Shown here: piece after piece, positions 25,142 through 33,118 of the stretch
Layout of the letters: every line of letters starts with the position of its first letter
How positions within the stretch are numbered: position 1 is the first letter of the stretch
NCBI GenBank assembly: GCA_964446585.1
Contig: CAYUPI010000054.1
Coordinates: 1 to 38,143, forward strand
Direction: 5' to 3'
Length of the DNA stretch: 38,143 nucleotides
DNA from: CAYUPI01 sp964446585
Lineage (GTDB): Bacteria; Verrucomicrobiota; Verrucomicrobiia; Limisphaerales; UBA8199
Notes under the pieces: generated by a model
The model's input: the letters and a program-made list of their open reading frames with translations, nothing else
Databases searched by the model: none
What the model was told of the DNA's origin: nothing
Position numbers and translations under genes: made by a program

Positions 25142-25189
25142 TTCAGGAAGAGCGTGAGTCCGATGCTCAGAATATTCAGGGAATCCGAG

Positions 25190-25217
25190 TTGACAACTGA
25201 AGAAACCGGGTTAACTT
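25190..25217 (+). promoter_or_regulatory. Candidate sigma-70-like promoter of the small membrane protein gene
   Basis: TTGACA at 25190-25195 is followed by a 16-base spacer and TAACTT at 25212-25217, with the first T, second A and final T of the consensus. It lies 30 bases before the ATG. Its -10 overlaps a perfect palindrome (25214-25230). Confidence 0.35.
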
Positions 25218-25230
25218 TGTGCCACAAAGT
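25214..25230. promoter_or_regulatory. Perfect palindrome, candidate operator
   Basis: ACTTTGTGCCACAAAGT is an 8-bp inverted repeat around a single central C. It overlaps the candidate -10 of the gene at 25248, where a repressor would block transcription. No other copy was noticed in the window. Confidence 0.4.
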
Positions 25231-25247
25231 GAACATCCTGGTACGCT

Positions 25248-25574
25248 ATGAAAAATAAAAATCGACTCGCCATTCTCGGCCTTGTTCTGCTGTTTCCTGC
25301 GGCGCTACTGGTCTTCCTGGGGTTTGGGGGCTTTCCTGTGCCTCGGGTGCTGGATAGTCCGCTTGCCATTGCACCCGGACTTGCGCTCGCGATGGTCCTG
25401 AACCTGCTTGCCGTCTCGAGGATCAATGTCGAGCGCGACGAGCAAGGTGGTTTGGCGGCCTGGGCCGTTCGAGTCGAGGCTAAAGCCATGAATCTGGCCG
25501 TGCTTGGACTCTGCTCCGCGCTCGCGGCGGTAATCCTTGGATACTTGTTCTTGGAGAATTTCCAGCCGCGGTGA
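25248..25574 (+). CDS. Small three-helix membrane protein, homologue of the sigma-adjacent protein
   Basis: A 108-residue membrane protein with hydrophobic segments at about 6-28, 38-56 and 78-101. It shares the block AMVLNLLAVSRINVERDE with ALVLNLLAVMHFHIDKARSE of the protein at 4932-5396, and also LFP in helix 1. It lacks that protein's charged N-terminal extension. No sigma factor is beside it. The short upstream region holds a candidate promoter and a palindrome. Function unknown; the family is not one I can name. Confidence 0.75.
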   Translation: MKNKNRLAILGLVLLFPAALLVFLGFGGFPVPRVLDSPLAIAPGLALAMVLNLLAVSRINVERDEQGGLAAWAVRVEAKAMNLAVLGLCSALAAVILGYLFLENFQPR

Positions 25575-25602
25575 CTCGCTGGCGGAGTAAGCACCGAACG
25601 GT

Positions 25603-25652
25603 TGTAGGAGACGACGTAAGGAGTCTCTAGTCGATTTTGGATTTTTTGATCA
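25603..25652 (+). repeat. TGTAGRAGACGACGT composite repeat, copy 3 (uninterrupted)
   Basis: TGTAGGAGACGACGTAAGGA (25603-25622) runs into GTCTCTAGTCGATTTTGG and a short TTT tail. It fills the gap between two plus-strand genes and serves as the reference for the copies at 21226 and 23684. Confidence 0.7.
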
Positions 25653-25701
25653 GACGCCGGTCCACGCTTGCCTAGGTGTCGGAGGCGCATAATCTCGCGC
25701 G

Positions 25702-27117
25702 ATGGGAAAGCCGACAGACATTCAGATCCTCGAGAGTTCGCTCTATTTTCTTCCCATCCAAACTCGGGTCCCGCTCAAGTTCGGAGCGGAGACGGTGACG
25801 CACGTCACCTGCGCTCGAGCCTGCGTGCGCGTTGCCGATGGCCAGGGCCGCACGGCCAAGGGCTGGGGCGAATCTCCTTTGAGCGTCCAGTGGGTCTGGC
25901 CAGGTCAGACGCCTTACGAGGAACGCTACGAGGCAATCACACGGTTCTGTGTCGAGCTGGCCGGACTATGGTCCGGTGGTCGATTGACGGGACATCCCGT
26001 GGAAATTGGCCACGATTTTCAGGAAGCCATTTTGCGGCCTCACTTTGAGGCGTTCAACCGTCGGCATCGTCCGGGCAAGGAACCGATGCCCTGGCTTGCG
26101 GCCCTGGTCTGTTGTTCCCCGTTCGACCTTGCCCTCCACGATGCTTACGGTTGTCTGCACTGCCGCCCTACCTATTCCACTTACGGCCCCGAATTCATGA
26201 GCCGCGACCTGTCTAGTTTTCTCGAACCAGCCGATGGCTCAAACGTCTCTTTTGCCGGCAAATTCCCAGACGACTTTCTCATCGCGCGCCCGCCGCAGAA
26301 ATTGCCGGCCTGGCATTTGGTCGGCGGACTGGACTTACTGAAGGAATCGGAGCTAACGGGCGCCGAGCCGAACGACGGCTACCCCGTGCTCTTGCGGGAC
26401 TGGATTCGCCGCGACGGCCTCAAGTGCCTCAAAGTGAAACTACGCGGCAACGATGCGGATTGGGACTTGCGCCGTCTTATCCAGGTCGGCTCGATTGCCC
26501 TGGACGAAAAGGCCGATTGGTTGTCAGCGGATTTCAACTGCACTGTTTCCGACCCGGAATATGTCAACAGTATCCTCGATCGCTTGCGCGACGAGCAGCC
26601 CCGGCTGTTCCGCATGCTTCTCTATGTCGAGCAGCCGTTTCCTTACGATCTCGAGCAGCACGCCATTGATGTCCACACCGTCTCGGCCCGCAAGCCTCTG
26701 TTCCTCGATGAGAGCGCCCACGATTGGCGGATGATCCGGTTGGGGCGGGAATTGGGCTGGACGGGCGTTGCCCTCAAAACCTGCAAGACCCAAACCGGCG
26801 CCCTGCTGAGCTGTTGTTGGGCCAAGGCCCACGGAATGAGTTTAATGGTCCAGGATCTCACCAACCCGATGCTTGCCCAGATCCCCCATGTGCTCCTGGC
26901 GGCGCACGTTGGGACGATTATGGGCGTCGAAACCAACGCCATGCAGTTTTATCCCGAGGCCTCGCGCGCCGAGGCCCGGGTCCATCCCGGGTTGTATCGG
27001 CGGCGCGAGGGAAACGTGGATCTTTCGACGTTGCGGGGCCCGGGCTTTGGCTATCGCCTCGAGGAAATCAACCGGTCCTTGCCCCGGCCCCAGCGAGTGA
27101 GCAACTGCGCGAGCTGA
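25702..27117 (+). CDS. Divergent enolase superfamily (mandelate racemase/MLE-like) enzyme
   Basis: A 471-residue protein, about 90-100 residues longer than usual family members. The acid/base and metal positions can be read: K244-V-K246 (LKVKLRG), D277 (SADFN), E310 (YVEQP), D336-E337 (FLDESAHD) and K359/K362 (ALKTCKTQTG). These would bind Mg and abstract a proton alpha to a carboxylate. The extra length comes partly from an insert at about residues 95-235 before the barrel core. Substrate unknown; a sugar acid or similar is a guess. No Shine-Dalgarno was seen at the ATG. The next gene encodes a DUF1080 hydrolase, 71 bases downstream on the same strand. Confidence 0.82.
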   Translation: MGKPTDIQILESSLYFLPIQTRVPLKFGAETVTHVTCARACVRVADGQGRTAKGWGESPLSVQWVWPGQTPYEERYEAITRFCVELAGLWSGGRLTGHPVEIGHDFQEAILRPHFEAFNRRHRPGKEPMPWLAALVCCSPFDLALHDAYGCLHCRPTYSTYGPEFMSRDLSSFLEPADGSNVSFAGKFPDDFLIARPPQKLPAWHLVGGLDLLKESELTGAEPNDGYPVLLRDWIRRDGLKCLKVKLRGNDADWDLRRLIQVGSIALDEKADWLSADFNCTVSDPEYVNSILDRLRDEQPRLFRMLLYVEQPFPYDLEQHAIDVHTVSARKPLFLDESAHDWRMIRLGRELGWTGVALKTCKTQTGALLSCCWAKAHGMSLMVQDLTNPMLAQIPHVLLAAHVGTIMGVETNAMQFYPEASRAEARVHPGLYRRREGNVDLSTLRGPGFGYRLEEINRSLPRPQRVSNCAS

Positions 27118-27188
27118 TCCGGCTCCGCTTCACAAGTGCTCGCAGACAATTCTTTTCCTGAGACCCGCAACGTTGGTAGCTTTTCGCA

Positions 27189-28280
27189 ATGCGCACAACC
27201 GACCTGCCATCCCATCGTCCTTTAAGCTCCAGAAAATCGTTGTTCACAATTGGTCTCGCCTGGCCGCTCGCGAGTTGCGTGTTGCTCTGTGGCACAGGCT
27301 TGTGTTTGGGCCAGCCTGATCCCAATTGGCTCGACCATGATCGCGCCCGGCCGCTGCCTCCGGTCGTTACCCCGGCCACGCCGAGCACGCAGGAAACCGC
27401 AGGCAAAGCGCCGTCCGATGCCGTAGTGCTGTTCAATGGGAAAGACCTCTCGCAATGGGTGAGCATGGATGGCACGCCGACCAAATGGGTCACTCGCGGC
27501 GGCTACATGGAATGCGTCAAAGGCAGCGGCTACGTGCGGACGCTTCAAAATTTCGGCGATTGCCAATTGCACATCGAATGGGCCACACCGGTGCCGCCGG
27601 AGGGAGAAGGCCAGGGCCGCGGCAACAGCGGAGTTTTCTTCGGGTTGGATCGATACGAAGTGCAAGTGCTCGATTCATACGGCAACAAGACTTACGGCGA
27701 CGGTTCGGCCGGCGCCATTTACGGCCAGTATCCGCCCCTGGCCAATGCGTGCCTGCCGCCCGGCCGATGGCAGACCTACGATATTATCTACACTGCGCCG
27801 CGGTTTGACGCCGAGGGAAAGGTGCTCAGCCCCGTCTATCTGACCGTCCTGCACAATGGTGTCCTCATCCATAACCATGTGCCGCTGACCGGTCCGACGA
27901 GTTGGCTCGAACGCGCGCCGTACCAGGCGCACCCGGAGAAACAGCCGCTTTCGCTGCAGGACCATGGCAACCCGGTGCGCTTCCGCAATATTTGGGTGCG
28001 TGAACTGGGCAAACCCGGCAAAAGGGAATTCACCCTGTCGGTGGCATTGCTGGACAGCTACGCGGGTAAATATGAAAGCATTGAAATCGGACGAGACAAC
28101 AACTCACTGACCGCAAGAGTTGGCGGAGTAAGGTTTGTCCTTTTTGCGGAGTCGCCCACCCGGTTCTTCGCCAAAACCACCGATGTGCAAATTGAGTTTC
28201 CATCCGGAGCTTCGGGCAAACCCGATCGTCTGACCTGGTCGGTGGGCGAGGGGGCCAATGAAGCTAAGCGGAGCAAGTAG
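27189..28280 (+). CDS. Exported DUF1080 (3-keto-disaccharide hydrolase-type) protein with a DUF3471-like tail
   Basis: A 363-residue exported protein; the signal segment is about residues 18-41. The DUF1080 jelly-roll domain spans about 77-280 (VVLFNGKDLSQW ... RGNSGVFFGLDRYEVQVLDSYGN ... QDHGNPVRFRNIWVREL). Members of this family hydrolyse 3-keto-glycosides. The last about 75 residues (LLDSYAGKYESIEIG ... LTWSVGEG) are not part of DUF1080 and resemble DUF3471, a module usually found after serine hydrolases. The neighbours fit glycan use: an enolase-type enzyme upstream, and a TAT-exported sugar oxidoreductase 9 kb away. Confidence 0.88.
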   Translation: MRTTDLPSHRPLSSRKSLFTIGLAWPLASCVLLCGTGLCLGQPDPNWLDHDRARPLPPVVTPATPSTQETAGKAPSDAVVLFNGKDLSQWVSMDGTPTKWVTRGGYMECVKGSGYVRTLQNFGDCQLHIEWATPVPPEGEGQGRGNSGVFFGLDRYEVQVLDSYGNKTYGDGSAGAIYGQYPPLANACLPPGRWQTYDIIYTAPRFDAEGKVLSPVYLTVLHNGVLIHNHVPLTGPTSWLERAPYQAHPEKQPLSLQDHGNPVRFRNIWVRELGKPGKREFTLSVALLDSYAGKYESIEIGRDNNSLTARVGGVRFVLFAESPTRFFAKTTDVQIEFPSGASGKPDRLTWSVGEGANEAKRSK

Positions 28281-28324
28281 TAACGTGACAAACAAATTTC
28301 GAGACAAAGGCCTCCTCTCCCTTC

Positions 28325-28349
28325 CCCTCTCCTCCCAAGGAGGAGAGGG
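28325..28349. repeat. CCCTCTCCTCC hairpin repeat, copy 1 (possible terminator)
   Basis: CCCTCTCCTCC (28325-28335), a 3-base loop and GGAGGAGAGGG (28339-28349) form a perfect 11-bp hairpin, 45 bases after the DUF1080 gene stop. There is no T-tract. A near-identical hairpin lies at 34869-34893, each preceded by CTTCCCC or similar, so it is a dispersed hairpin that may also end transcription. Confidence 0.6.
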
Positions 28350-28439
28350 CATTGTAACGGCAGGCCCTGTAGCGAAACTTGCATGCCGCAGTACTGGAGG
28401 GATTTGACTGCCGCGACAGGAATTATTAAGGTGAGCCGA

Positions 28440-28541
28440 CGTGGAACCTGGAGCCCCAGAGCGAAGAACGGTCGGGCGTGCCGGCGGTGAAACTCCGCTG
28501 GCGGCTCTGGTGCCGACGCTCCCGGCTCAGGGAGTTCCACG
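28440..28541 (+). promoter_or_regulatory. Long imperfect palindrome upstream of recA (structured leader or repeat)
   Basis: Outer arms CGTGGAAC (28440-28447) and GTTCCACG (28534-28541), and inner arms CCAGAGC (28456-28462) and GCTCTGG (28504-28510), are perfect inverted repeats with partial pairing between them. An in-frame GTG at 28441 with a good AAGGTGA Shine-Dalgarno starts a 44-codon extension of recA, but its coding looks palindrome-derived. It is probably a recA leader or a dispersed repeat. Confidence 0.45.
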
Positions 28542-28572
28542 GGCCCAGCGTTCACCGCGAACCCCTGCAACC

Positions 28573-29658
28573 ATGCCACCAAAAACTGCTGAAAAAACGG
28601 CTGAGAAGTCCGCGGGAGCGGACGCCAAAAGCGCCGAAGCCGCCAAAGCCTCAGCCGCGCGCCAGCGCGATCTTGAAGCGGCGCTTTCCTCCATCACGAA
28701 AGCCTATGGCGATGGCAGCATCATGCGACTGGGCGACGCCCGCGCGCTGAAACAGATTGAGGTAATACCGACGGGTGCGCTGGCGCTGGACCTGGCGCTG
28801 GGGGTCGGCGGCGTGCCGCGCGGCCGCGTGGTCGAGATTTTCGGGCCGGAGTCCTCCGGCAAGACCACCCTGATGCTCCATGTCATCGCGCATGCGCAAA
28901 AAGCTGGCGGGCTGGCCGCTTTCATTGACGCAGAGCACGCGCTCGATCCTGCCTATGCCAAGCGCCTGGGCGTGAACCTGGACGATCTGCTCGTCTCTCA
29001 ACCCGACAGCGGCGAAGAGGCGCTTACCATTTGCGAAACACTGGCACGCTCGAACGCGCTGGATGTGATCGTCATCGATTCGGTGGCCGCCCTGGTACCG
29101 AAGGCCGAGCTCGAAGGCGAGATGGGAATGGCCACGATGGGCATGCAGGCCCGCCTCATGAGCCAGGCTTTGCGCAAGCTTACCGCCATTCTGGCCAAAG
29201 CCAAGACCACCTGTGTTTTCACCAATCAGATTCGCGAGAAGGTCGGCGTCATGTTCGGCAACCCGGAAACGACGCCCGGCGGCAAGGCGCTGAAATTCTA
29301 CGCCAGCGTGCGCCTGGATATTCGCCGCAAAGACACGCTCAAGGATGCCGCCGGCAACGCTGTGGGCAATCACGTGAAAGTCAAAGTCGTCAAGAACAAG
29401 GTCGCCCCGCCATTCGCCGAAGCTGAGTTCGACATTCTATACAATCATGGGATCAACCAGGAAGGCAGCATCCTGGATGTGGGCATCGAAAACGGTGTAG
29501 TGGACAAGAAGGGCGCCTGGCTCCAGTTCGAGGGAGAACTGATTGGCCAGGGCAAAGAAGCTGCGCAAAAAGCTTTGGCGGAAAAGCCAGCACTGGGAGC
29601 AAAAATCGTCAGCGCGATTATGGCCAAGCGCAGCGCCGCGCCGGCCATTGGTCAATGA
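28573..29658 (+). CDS. recA: Recombinase RecA
   Basis: A 361-residue RecA that forms ATP-dependent filaments on single-stranded DNA for strand exchange and SOS induction. Walker A is GPESSGKTT at 91-99, followed by IDAEHALDP, VIVIDSVAAL and the loop-2 region FTNQIREKVGVMFGNPETTPGG. The N-terminal about 32 residues are Lys/Ala/Glu-rich and longer than usual. The ATG at 28573 lacks a Shine-Dalgarno, and an upstream GTG at 28441 has one (see the palindrome entry), so the start could be earlier. No LexA box was recognised. It converges on the GspE/PilB gene with 23 bases between the stops. Confidence 0.97.
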   Translation: MPPKTAEKTAEKSAGADAKSAEAAKASAARQRDLEAALSSITKAYGDGSIMRLGDARALKQIEVIPTGALALDLALGVGGVPRGRVVEIFGPESSGKTTLMLHVIAHAQKAGGLAAFIDAEHALDPAYAKRLGVNLDDLLVSQPDSGEEALTICETLARSNALDVIVIDSVAALVPKAELEGEMGMATMGMQARLMSQALRKLTAILAKAKTTCVFTNQIREKVGVMFGNPETTPGGKALKFYASVRLDIRRKDTLKDAAGNAVGNHVKVKVVKNKVAPPFAEAEFDILYNHGINQEGSILDVGIENGVVDKKGAWLQFEGELIGQGKEAAQKALAEKPALGAKIVSAIMAKRSAAPAIGQ

Positions 29659-29681
29659 GGAATGACGAATCCAGCCCTTAT

Positions 29682-31424
29682 TTATGAATGGGCTGCGGTC
29701 AGCACGAGAACTTGTTCCAAGGTGGAGATGCCTTCGCGCACGCGGTCCAGCGCCACCATCCGCAGCATGCGCATCCCCTGGCCAATGGCGGTCTTGCCCA
29801 TTTCCCGCGTGTTGGCGCGCGCGATGATCAGCTTCCGGATTTCGTCGGTGATAGTCATCGCTTCGATGATTGCCAGACGACCGGAGTAACCGGATTCCTT
29901 GCAGCGATCGCAGCCGCGGCCGCGAAAAAGCGTGACGCCATCGAAAATGCTCGGGTCGATGTTGAGGTCCGAGTACATCTTCGCCGGATAGGTCACCGGC
30001 TCCTTGCAGTGCGAGCAGATACGGCGCATCAGCCGCTGGGCGCAAGCCAGGATGACCGAAGAAGAAATGAGGAAGGGCGCGATCCCCATATCGTCCAGGC
30101 GCGCGATGGCGCCAGGCGCGTCGTTGCAGTGCATCGTGCTCAGAACCTGGTGGCCCGTCAGGGCGGCTTCGACGGCGATTTCCGCAGTCTCCATGTCGCG
30201 GATCTCACCGATCATGATAATGTCCGGGTCCTGGCGCAGAATCGAGCGCAAGGCGTTGGCGAAGGTCAGCCCGATTTCCTTTTTGACCGGCACCTGGTTG
30301 ATGCCAGGAATCTGGAATTCGACCGGGTCCTCGACGGTCACGATGTTATACATCGGATTGTTCAGCTCGTTGAGGGCGGAATAGAGCGTCGTGGTCTTGC
30401 CGGAGCCGGTCGGGCCCGTCACCAGGATCAGTCCGTGGGGCGCATCAACGGCACCTTTGAATTGCGCGAAGGTCTCGGGGTCCAGGCCAAGCTTGTCGAT
30501 GCTGGCCGAGAGATTGGATTTATCGAGCACCCGTAGCACGATTTTTTCGCCATGCACCGTCGGCATAATCGACACGCGCAGATCGTAGTCTTTGCCGCCG
30601 ACGCGGATGCGCATGCGGCCGTCCTGGGGCAATCGGCGTTCGGCGATGTCCAGGCTGCTCATGATCTTGAAGCGCGAGGCCAGGGCCAGTTGCATTTGCT
30701 TGGGCGGCGCCGTGGCATCGAGGAGCACGCCGTCAATGCGATAGCGCAGGCGCAGCACTTTATCGAACGGCTCGATGTGAATGTCGCTGGCGCGGTCTTT
30801 GACGGCCTGGACCAAAATCAGGTTGGCCAGTTTGATTACCGGCGCTTCCTCGCTCGAGGCCGCCAGTTGATCGAGGTTCACTTCCTCCAGGGTTTCCCGC
30901 GAAATCTCGACATTCTCATCGTCGGTCTCGGCCTCGCCCTTTTGGCGGGCGTCCTGGATGATGTCCTCCATGCTGCCACTCTTGGCGGCATCGATGTTGG
31001 TCAGTTTGTCGAGGATGGCTTTTTCGGCGGCGATCAGCGTCGAGACCTCCAGCTTGGTGATGCGTTTGACATCATCGATGGCCAGCACATTGAGCGGATC
31101 GGCCATGGCCAGGAACAGTTTGTTCTCGAGGCGGGAAACGGGCACGACCTTATGGTTGTGAGCGACCTCGCGGGGCAACAGGTCGGCGATGTCGTTGGGT
31201 ATCGTGATCCGGGCCAGGTTGATCGGCGGGGTGTTGAGGACGCGCCCCATGGATACGGCCATGTCCTGCTCGCTCACATAGGCCTTTTCGAGTATCAGTT
31301 TGAGCAGGCGCGTGCCTTCCTTCTTTTGCTGGGCCAGCAGCTCCTCGACTTGCCGGACGCTGAGCAACCCGTCTTCGACCAGAGCGTCGGCGATTCGTTC
31401 GCCAAATGTTTTGACCGGGGGCAT
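29682..31424 (-). CDS. GspE/PilB-type secretion or pilus assembly ATPase
   Basis: A 580-residue hexameric ATPase that would power type IV pilus extension or type II secretion. An N-terminal MshEN domain (about 1-150) reads GERIADALVEDGLLSVRQVEELL. The ATPase core has Walker A GPTGSGKTTT (K343), the Asp box VEDPVE, Walker B DPDIIMIGEIRD and a His box TGHQVLSTMHCNDA. The tetracysteine zinc motif is CSHC...CDRC. It begins 5 bases after the upstream TPR/MshEN gene, so the two are cotranscribed. No other pilus genes are in the window, so PilB versus GspE stays open. Confidence 0.95.
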   Translation of the reverse strand: MPPVKTFGERIADALVEDGLLSVRQVEELLAQQKKEGTRLLKLILEKAYVSEQDMAVSMGRVLNTPPINLARITIPNDIADLLPREVAHNHKVVPVSRLENKLFLAMADPLNVLAIDDVKRITKLEVSTLIAAEKAILDKLTNIDAAKSGSMEDIIQDARQKGEAETDDENVEISRETLEEVNLDQLAASSEEAPVIKLANLILVQAVKDRASDIHIEPFDKVLRLRYRIDGVLLDATAPPKQMQLALASRFKIMSSLDIAERRLPQDGRMRIRVGGKDYDLRVSIMPTVHGEKIVLRVLDKSNLSASIDKLGLDPETFAQFKGAVDAPHGLILVTGPTGSGKTTTLYSALNELNNPMYNIVTVEDPVEFQIPGINQVPVKKEIGLTFANALRSILRQDPDIIMIGEIRDMETAEIAVEAALTGHQVLSTMHCNDAPGAIARLDDMGIAPFLISSSVILACAQRLMRRICSHCKEPVTYPAKMYSDLNIDPSIFDGVTLFRGRGCDRCKESGYSGRLAIIEAMTITDEIRKLIIARANTREMGKTAIGQGMRMLRMVALDRVREGISTLEQVLVLTAAHS

Positions 31425-31429
31425 GGGAT

Positions 31430-32281
31430 TTAGCGGAAGACTTTGCGCAACATTTTGACCAATTCGGTTGGCGAAACCAGGTACCAGAGCACGCGACTGG
31501 CTGTAGCCTCGGCCAGCTCCTTGGCCGCCTGCTGATTGAACGGATTAGCCGTAGCCACCAGGATCGATTTGCTCATGCGGTCAAACGGCAGGATGCACCA
31601 GCGCCGACAGGTCGCGGCGGGAAAGCCCCGCGCCAGGTCCATTTCAACGTCATAATTGTTCAGCGGCAAAAACGCGATCCGCGTCTTGTCCGTCAGAAGC
31701 TTGAGTGATTTGTCCACCGGCAGGATTCCCTTGTCGGCCAAGACCTGGATAAATGGCTCGATCACGCCGGCGGGCGGACTGAACAAGTCGGGCGTGGACC
31801 AGCATAAATCGAAGTCACCCGACGTGATCACTTTGGCCTCGACAAAAACTTTGTACATGGCACGGCGGCCATCCTCGATTTCGGTTGGGCGCGGCCGCTC
31901 GGTGGCTTTCGCGCCTGTGGGCGCGGGCGCGGCCGGTTTGACCGCAGCCGGGGCTTCGGTTGGAGGCGGTTCGACCGGGAAATTATTGGCCTTGGTCTCG
32001 ATTTGCGAGAGGGCCTTCTGAACCTCGACGTCGTCGGGATAGCGCTGCAGGATGGTTTCGTATTCGAGAATCGCCGACGAAAGTTGGCCCATCTGCACAT
32101 AAGCCTGGGCGATTCGTTTGGACGTGCCGATGACGTCCTTTTCCCGCCCGAGCTTCGTATAAGCTTCCTTTAGAATCTCAAGAGACTGATAATCATGTGG
32201 CTGCGATTGAGTGATGACTTCAAACATCTCAATCGTTTGGGCCAACTGGGCTTCTTCACCCGGATTTAGTGTGCTCGGCAT
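31430..32281 (-). CDS. TPR and MshEN-like partner of the GspE/PilB ATPase
   Basis: A 283-residue cytosolic protein. The N-terminal about 115 residues form TPR-like helices (QAYVQMGQLSSAILEYETIL, then QRYPDDVEVQKAL). A Pro/Ala-rich linker follows at about 120-150. The C-terminal 130 residues resemble the MshEN domain (LPFDRMSKSILVATANPFNQ ... VLWYLVSPTELVKMLRKVF) without an ATPase domain. The ATG at 32281 is preferred; a GTG at 32341 adds 20 residues. It sits directly upstream of the ATPase gene and probably regulates or docks it, perhaps through a nucleotide-binding MshEN fold. The 270 bases between its start and the DUF1232-like gene end show no gene. Confidence 0.78.
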   Translation of the reverse strand: MPSTLNPGEEAQLAQTIEMFEVITQSQPHDYQSLEILKEAYTKLGREKDVIGTSKRIAQAYVQMGQLSSAILEYETILQRYPDDVEVQKALSQIETKANNFPVEPPPTEAPAAVKPAAPAPTGAKATERPRPTEIEDGRRAMYKVFVEAKVITSGDFDLCWSTPDLFSPPAGVIEPFIQVLADKGILPVDKSLKLLTDKTRIAFLPLNNYDVEMDLARGFPAATCRRWCILPFDRMSKSILVATANPFNQQAAKELAEATASRVLWYLVSPTELVKMLRKVFR

Positions 32282-32551
32282 TCGTCGTACAAGCCCGGCT
32301 AGTACTTCGGCTGAAAATGTCTTGCGGCGGCCGGACGCCACTGATGCAGCAATCTAGCGGCCAGTTTAGAGTCTGGACTGAGGCAAATCAACTCTCCTTT
32401 GTACTCCAATTACACGCGCCGGGAAGTAATTCATCGCCGGTCACTTTGAAAACCAGGAAAAGGCCGAATCTCAACGGAAGACACTCACTGTCTCATTTTG
32501 AGAGCAGCAGCGTTTGGCGCTCGGACGCACCGACCCAGCATCGCCACTTTC

Positions 32552-32956
32552 CTAGGGCTGGCTGGTAATGCGGGACCATTCACGATCCTGCAGGGCGGCG
32601 TAAATTGCGAACGCTTTTTCGTTCTGGATAAGAATCGCCCGGACGACGCTTGAATCGTCCGCCCGGCCCAGGCGAGACACGCTGTCGGGTATGATTCCCA
32701 CCTTTTTATGCGCGTAGATCAGCCCGAAGACCGCCTGAGCGAAAGCCATGTAAGGCAACTCCTTGTACGCGCCTTCCGCAGTGTCCTCGACGGCATCAGC
32801 CAGAAACTCGAGCTGGTCCACGAGATGCGGAAACAAGGGCTCGTAAATTTGGGTGAATTCAAGCTTCCATTGAGGTAAATGCCGGAGCAACTTGTCCACA
32901 ACCGCCGGTGTAATCGAGGCCGCTCCACGATTTACAAAATCCACTATCTCCGCCAT
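32552..32956 (-). CDS. DUF1232-like (YkvA-type) small protein
   Basis: A 134-residue protein. The C-terminal half (LIYAHKKVGIIPDSVSRLGRADDSSVVRAIL) resembles the DUF1232 signature IPDxxPxxGxxDD. The first about 60 residues are helical and charged. The start MAEIVDFVNRGAASIT at 32956 is preferred over an upstream in-frame codon. Function unknown; DUF1232 proteins are often short and membrane-associated, but this one shows only weak hydrophobic segments. The match is to a short motif, so the family call is tentative. Confidence 0.6.
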   Translation of the reverse strand: MAEIVDFVNRGAASITPAVVDKLLRHLPQWKLEFTQIYEPLFPHLVDQLEFLADAVEDTAEGAYKELPYMAFAQAVFGLIYAHKKVGIIPDSVSRLGRADDSSVVRAILIQNEKAFAIYAALQDREWSRITSQP

Positions 32957-33118
32957 GGCGCAGAATCTAGCGCAAAACCCTGCGGACGCAATCAAAATGA
33001 GCATCCCGCCATCGCGGGGCGAGTGTGGTGAGTTTGTGCCGGTGCGCCTCGCCAACCCGCTGACTTTCAGCCATTTCGCGGCGTAGCGACTGAGGCAACG
33101 GGCGTCCGGGCAGCCTGA

